34,736 bases of DNA from Pigoraptor vietnamica (lineage: Eukaryota > Opisthokonta > Filasterea), in the NCBI GenBank assembly GCA_943704525.1, contig CALSCQ010000737.1:1-34736 (forward strand), in the 5' to 3' direction. This document shows, piece by piece, positions 30,934-34,736 of this stretch. The first letter of the stretch is position 1; each line of letters opens with the position of its first letter. A program made the translations under genes and the position numbers. The notes beneath the pieces were generated by a model, which did not search any database, had not been told where the DNA came from, and saw nothing but the letters and a program-made list of their open reading frames with translations.

Positions 30934-32680
30934 TCGTCGCGTGCCGTTGTTTAATGGACGTGCAGTTTCAGAGCATGTGCGCATCCGGCGCCGCAAACTG
31001 TAAAGAGCTAATGTAATGCGGCGATTCATTTGTCCATAATTGAGGCAAACTAGCGATGTTTTCGACGACGGCCGAGGCGCGCCGTGACTCGTCAGTGCGC
31101 CATACTAGCCGCAACCAGCCAACGTCGCTAAGAATGAAAATACTATATTAATGCGATATAACATTACAGACTGCCTCGATTTCGAGAACCTTCAGCAAAT
31201 GCTTTTAATAGCCGAGCACAGGGCAACGAGGTTCTGATAGTCAATCGCGATAATGATCCCGCCAGCGCCATGACGTTCAGCGTACCACGACGACAGGTGA
31301 CTCGGCAGCGAGCACACACGGCCCGGCATCGCCACGCATCTAATTCGCGGCGGGCCGGCCGGGCCGGCAAAGTAGTTGCCGCTGCCGTCGTTCGGGCTGG
31401 CATATGTAGAACGCGGCACCAACGCTCAAGGTGCCGACCCTCATCTCGTGAACCTCCTTGAAGCAGCGGCATTTGCGCTGTTCAAACACATTGGCGACCA
31501 TCGCCGCGTACCGGTCGTGCCGACCGAGTCACAGGCGCCAGCGAACTGAGGAGGCAACCGTCCGGGCGTCAGTGATATCCGGCATCAGGCTATTGGTCTT
31601 GATGCCCGGGTGAACGCGACCCCTGGCATAGGGACAGGCGTGCCGCCCATGGCGCAGACTGCGGTGGCGAGGGCACCGTTCGTCGGCTGAGGGGAACTGA
31701 ATGATGCCTTGGTTGTTCGTGCCTGAAGTTGCCGCAAAAGCCGGCCACATTGACACGGACATCCCGGCCAGACGGCCTTCACAACTGCAGACCGAGGCAC
31801 ATGTCTTATTATTAATAGCAAGACCAGGGCGGCCCGCTCAGAAAACTCAGGGCTCAGGCAGTAGTACAGTACATTTTAGTGTACAGCCATCAGTACTGGC
31901 GCGTCGATCACCAGAGACCGGACATGAAATCAGGCTGACCACACAGTGATTGAGCAATGACTCACCCGAAGAAAGGTTGGACGATAGACTTGCAAACGAG
32001 GTTCGTACTCGCAATGACAAACTGCTGCGTGCGCACGGCATTGACAGCCGAGTCTGACGTCTCCTCGGTCGAGGGGCCTGGTTCAGTTGATTGGCAGCAT
32101 AGTCTGACCAACAACGGGCGTCGGAGCCATCGCGGCCGAACGCCTAAGCGCAAATAGACACACAGTGCACAAACGTAACTGCTCCGTCCGGCACTGTCAG
32201 ACCTCTAGTGTCAAGTAATCGAAGTGCACACTGCGTGCAAACTGACAGCCGGCTGCGATCGAAAGAGAATACTACCTCGACGTGGCCGCTGAGGTACGTC
32301 AATCAGATGGTGATTTTTGCCGGCACGCCACAATTGCGTCAATTGTGTCGGCCGGGCCGAGAATGCCCCAGGCCCATGGTCCGCGTTGCCGGCCGCATTC
32401 TCGATGCCAGTAGCGGCTCGAGCACGTGAGGAAGTGTCGCCGTCCCTTCAAATAACCACTCGAGACTGACTCGGCTTATAGCCCCCGGATGTACGTGTGC
32501 GTGTGAGGTAAGTGCGTGCGTGTGCGGCGTGTGCATGTGAGTGCCTTCGTGTGAAGGGAGGTATTGCAGGCACGAAAAGCTTTCTGATTGGTCAACATAT
32601 TATCTAACAGCGCAATGCAGCTGCAGGAGCCATTGGCGACACACACAAGTGCATATAGGGCATGACGTACGAGTGAACAG
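30934..32680. other. Non-genic region of different composition
   Basis: No open frame here looks like a real gene. Composition is lower in GC than the genes, with scattered AT-rich words (for example 31137-31165 and 31806-31820). A short minus-strand frame at 31192-31422 has protein-like but unrecognised sequence (GPAGPP, then GAGGIIIAIDY) and is broken by frame changes on both sides. The stretch may hold decayed element remnants. A hairpin lies at 32329-32347. Confidence 0.45.
32329..32347. repeat. 8-bp perfect hairpin
   Basis: CACAATTG (32329-32336) and CAATTGTG (32340-32347) are exact reverse complements separated by three bases. Confidence 0.6.
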
Positions 32681-33470
32681 CACAGCCACACGGCACGTGC
32701 GAGCAAATGGCACGACGGATGAGCACGCTGACTGACGAACGAGCAAATGGCTCCACGCACAAGTGTTGGGCAGCTGGCCGGGATGGCACGAGCACACAAC
32801 ATGCACGAATACACATCACACACGAGCGCACAGTGCAGACGAGCGCACAACACGCACGAGGACATCACACACTGACATTACAGTAGCAGCACACGAGCGC
32901 ACAAAACAGATGAGCTAGCACAACATGCACGAGCCTGAGGACATTTGCACACATGAGCGCACAGAGCACATGAGCCGGCGCACAGAGCAACGACGAGTCG
33001 GCACAACTGAACATGCACACCGGCCGGCCAGGACATCGTACACATCGGAGCGCACAGAGCACATGAGCGCACAGAGCAGACGAGTGCACACGGCCGGCAT
33101 GTTTGCACACATCAGTCAGAGTGCACATCGCACATGAGCGCACAGAGCAGACAAGCGCACACGGCACAGTGCATCTGATGGCTTACACATCACACACGAG
33201 CACACAGAGCAGACGAGTGCACAACACACACGCTTACACATCGCACATGAGCGCACAGAGCAGACAAGCGCACAACATGCATGGCTTACACATCACACAC
33301 GAGCACACAGAGCAGACGAGTGCACAACACGCACGCTTACACATCGCACATGAGCGCACAGAGCACACCGGACCGCACGTGGATGGAACGCAACAGACAT
33401 GAGCCGGGATGGCGGCAAACGAGCACACATCAGGCACGAGCGCACAATAGTCAGAGCGCACAGCAGACAC
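32640..33470. repeat. Degenerate minisatellite with a nested 103-bp higher-order unit
   Basis: The region is built from variants of GAGCGCACAGAGCA and CACACGAGCACA. Inside it CTTACACAT recurs at 33182, 33233, 33285 and 33336, giving about 51-bp monomers and a 103-bp dimer that repeats nearly unchanged at least twice (33182-33284, and 33285 to about 33365). Open frames through it are translated repeat, not genes. Confidence 0.85.
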
Positions 33471-33638
33471 GCCGGCCTACAGCGTAGACCAGGCACCAGC
33501 GAATCGAACAATACGCACGCCCAGAACTGAAGAGCGCCCAGGCTGACGCACGAGCACACAAGATGCATGACACACAACAGCCATGACCGCACAGCACAAG
33601 AGCGCACAGATTAGGCGACCACACACGTGAACACAATA

Positions 33639-33660
33639 CCCCCCCCCCCCCCCCCCCCCC
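33639..33660. repeat. C22 homopolymer
   Basis: Twenty-two consecutive C residues on the plus strand. Confidence 0.9.
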
Positions 33661-33977
33661 AGTAGATGGGAAGGAGCCCTGTCCTCGGGAACGGGCGCAC
33701 AGTTGAGACGCATAAATGACGGACCGGCGCCACACTGGCGGCAGTGCCGGCTCCATCACATAACATTGGCTATTCTTACCGCTCCATCACAACTATGCCG
33801 TGCGTGAATAGTGCGAGAGACAGTGCACACCGAGGTCACAGCGATTAAACGCACCATCGTGGTTTCATCACGTACGCATTCGTAAGCACCATTCACATAC
33901 CCCTCATCAGATGCTGCACTCCACTGAATAGTGGGGACACGGACACACCCGCCTCTTCTTTGCGATCATTCATTACA

Positions 33978-34260
33978 ATGTGCCCAAGGCGTGCGCCCGC
34001 AGCCTTCAGTATCGCCCACCTTCGCGGACTTCAGCTGAGCCGTACGTCTTGCAAACGTGCCGCCCGGCTTCCTGCTCAGGGCAGTGCACTGAAGCGTGTC
34101 AAAGGCATCCGCCGGGACGAGGTGGAGCTCCAGCTGGCGTCGGCGGAAGCGCTCGAAAAGATTTTGGCACGGGAAAATGAGGCACGTACGCTCATCATGA
34201 TAGAGATATTCTCCGAGAGAAATGGCCGCGGCGGCAGGACCCCGCAGCGCTTGACGGGGG
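33978..34260 (+). CDS. Possible first exon of a gene leaving the window
   Basis: The ATG at 33978 opens about 90 residues that look protein-like: a basic, Arg/Ala/Ser-rich N-terminus resembling a transit peptide, then a helical stretch (DEVELQLASAEALEKILARE). The frame stays open to 34586. Beyond about 34260, however, the DNA is a degenerate GTGATTGTGTG repeat and the translation is dominated by Cys/Val, so it is probably intron or spacer. The true exon end is unknown. No family is recognised. Confidence 0.3.
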
Positions 34261-34736
34261 ATGTCATCCTAATTGTGTGCGTGATTGTATGTGATTGTGC
34301 GCGTGTGATTGTGTGTATATGTGCATTTAAAGTGACAGTTGTGCGTGACTGTGCATTGAGCGGGCAATTTCTCTTGTCATTGAGCTGTGCATCTGATTGT
34401 GTGCGTGCACTGTGCACGTGCCGCTTTGCCAATAGTTGGCGTGATTGCGCGCTGTCTGATTTCGTGTTCAATCAGCGTGTGAACGATAAATCAGTGATTG
34501 TGTCCGGTAACTGTTCGTGTGTGACCGATTGTCAATGTCGGTGTGCTAATGCCGTGATATCGATTGTGGGGGCATTGTGGGCGTGACAGTTCTGAGTGTG
34601 TGTGCTGTTGTGTACGCGACTGCCGTGTGTGCGTAATTGTCACAGTGTCCGCCCGAGTTCAATTGATATGTGCACTGGCCGGCGAGTGCGTGTTGTGGGC
34701 GCCGTCAGTGGTGCCGGGGCGTGATTCAGGCGTGTG
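34261..34736. repeat. Degenerate GTGATTGTG-rich repeat
   Basis: Words such as GTGATTGT, TGTGATTGTGCG and GTGACTGTGC recur irregularly to the window end. I see no gene in it. Confidence 0.55.

Noticed and set aside
32680-33607. Several 65-130 residue Cys/Ala-rich proteins
   Set aside because: All are translations of the GAGCGCACAGAGCA minisatellite in different frames.

Overview
This is a GC-rich nuclear DNA window from a eukaryote, most likely a unicellular protist or alga; I cannot name the lineage. The evidence is that nearly every recognisable gene is split by short spliceosomal introns, mostly about 70-250 bp, with GTGCG/GTGAG-type donors and GCAG-type acceptors. I placed the introns by following conserved protein families across frame changes. 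In ten multi-exon models every exon sum is divisible by three. No prokaryotic operon, rRNA or tRNA was seen.

Layout from left to right: a coiled-coil protein of uncertain identity (70-1932, +); an orphan three-exon gene (2856-3828, -); a METTL22-type lysine methyltransferase (4760-6867, +); tail-to-tail with it, a CYTH protein resembling class IV adenylate cyclases (7051-8320, -); an OXR1/NCOA7-type LysM-GRAM-TLDc protein (8590-11903, -); a 16-exon SPX-EXS phosphate exporter of the XPR1/PHO1 family (12807-17507, +); an intronless SAM hydrolase of the DUF62 family (18012-18869, +); a bacterial-type non-hydrolysing UDP-GlcNAc 2-epimerase (19783-21267, +); tail-to-tail with it, a membrane-anchored CapA/PGA_cap-type protein (21481-23057, -); a 1433-residue PPR protein with a transit-like N-terminus and a long disordered region (23729-28597, +); and a two-exon low-complexity, coiled-coil protein (28796-30933, +). 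The last 3.8 kb holds no convincing complete gene. It carries an accessory-looking stretch, a nested minisatellite, a 22-nt C run and perhaps the first exon of a gene leaving the window.

The METTL22, CYTH, OXR1, XPR1 and PPR genes look like ordinary eukaryotic housekeeping genes and do not form one pathway. The unusual block is 18.0-23.1 kb, where three adjacent genes of bacterial type (SAM hydrolase, WecB-like epimerase, CapA-like protein) sit together with few or no introns, between intron-rich and native-looking genes. Other points worth a second look: two introns that fit only as GC-AG; very long GT/CA microsatellites lying on a donor (METTL22) and next to an acceptor (CYTH); a duplicated start-codon segment in front of METTL22; and an unexplained frame jump in the first gene. 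All exon borders are inferred from sequence only, with no transcript data.
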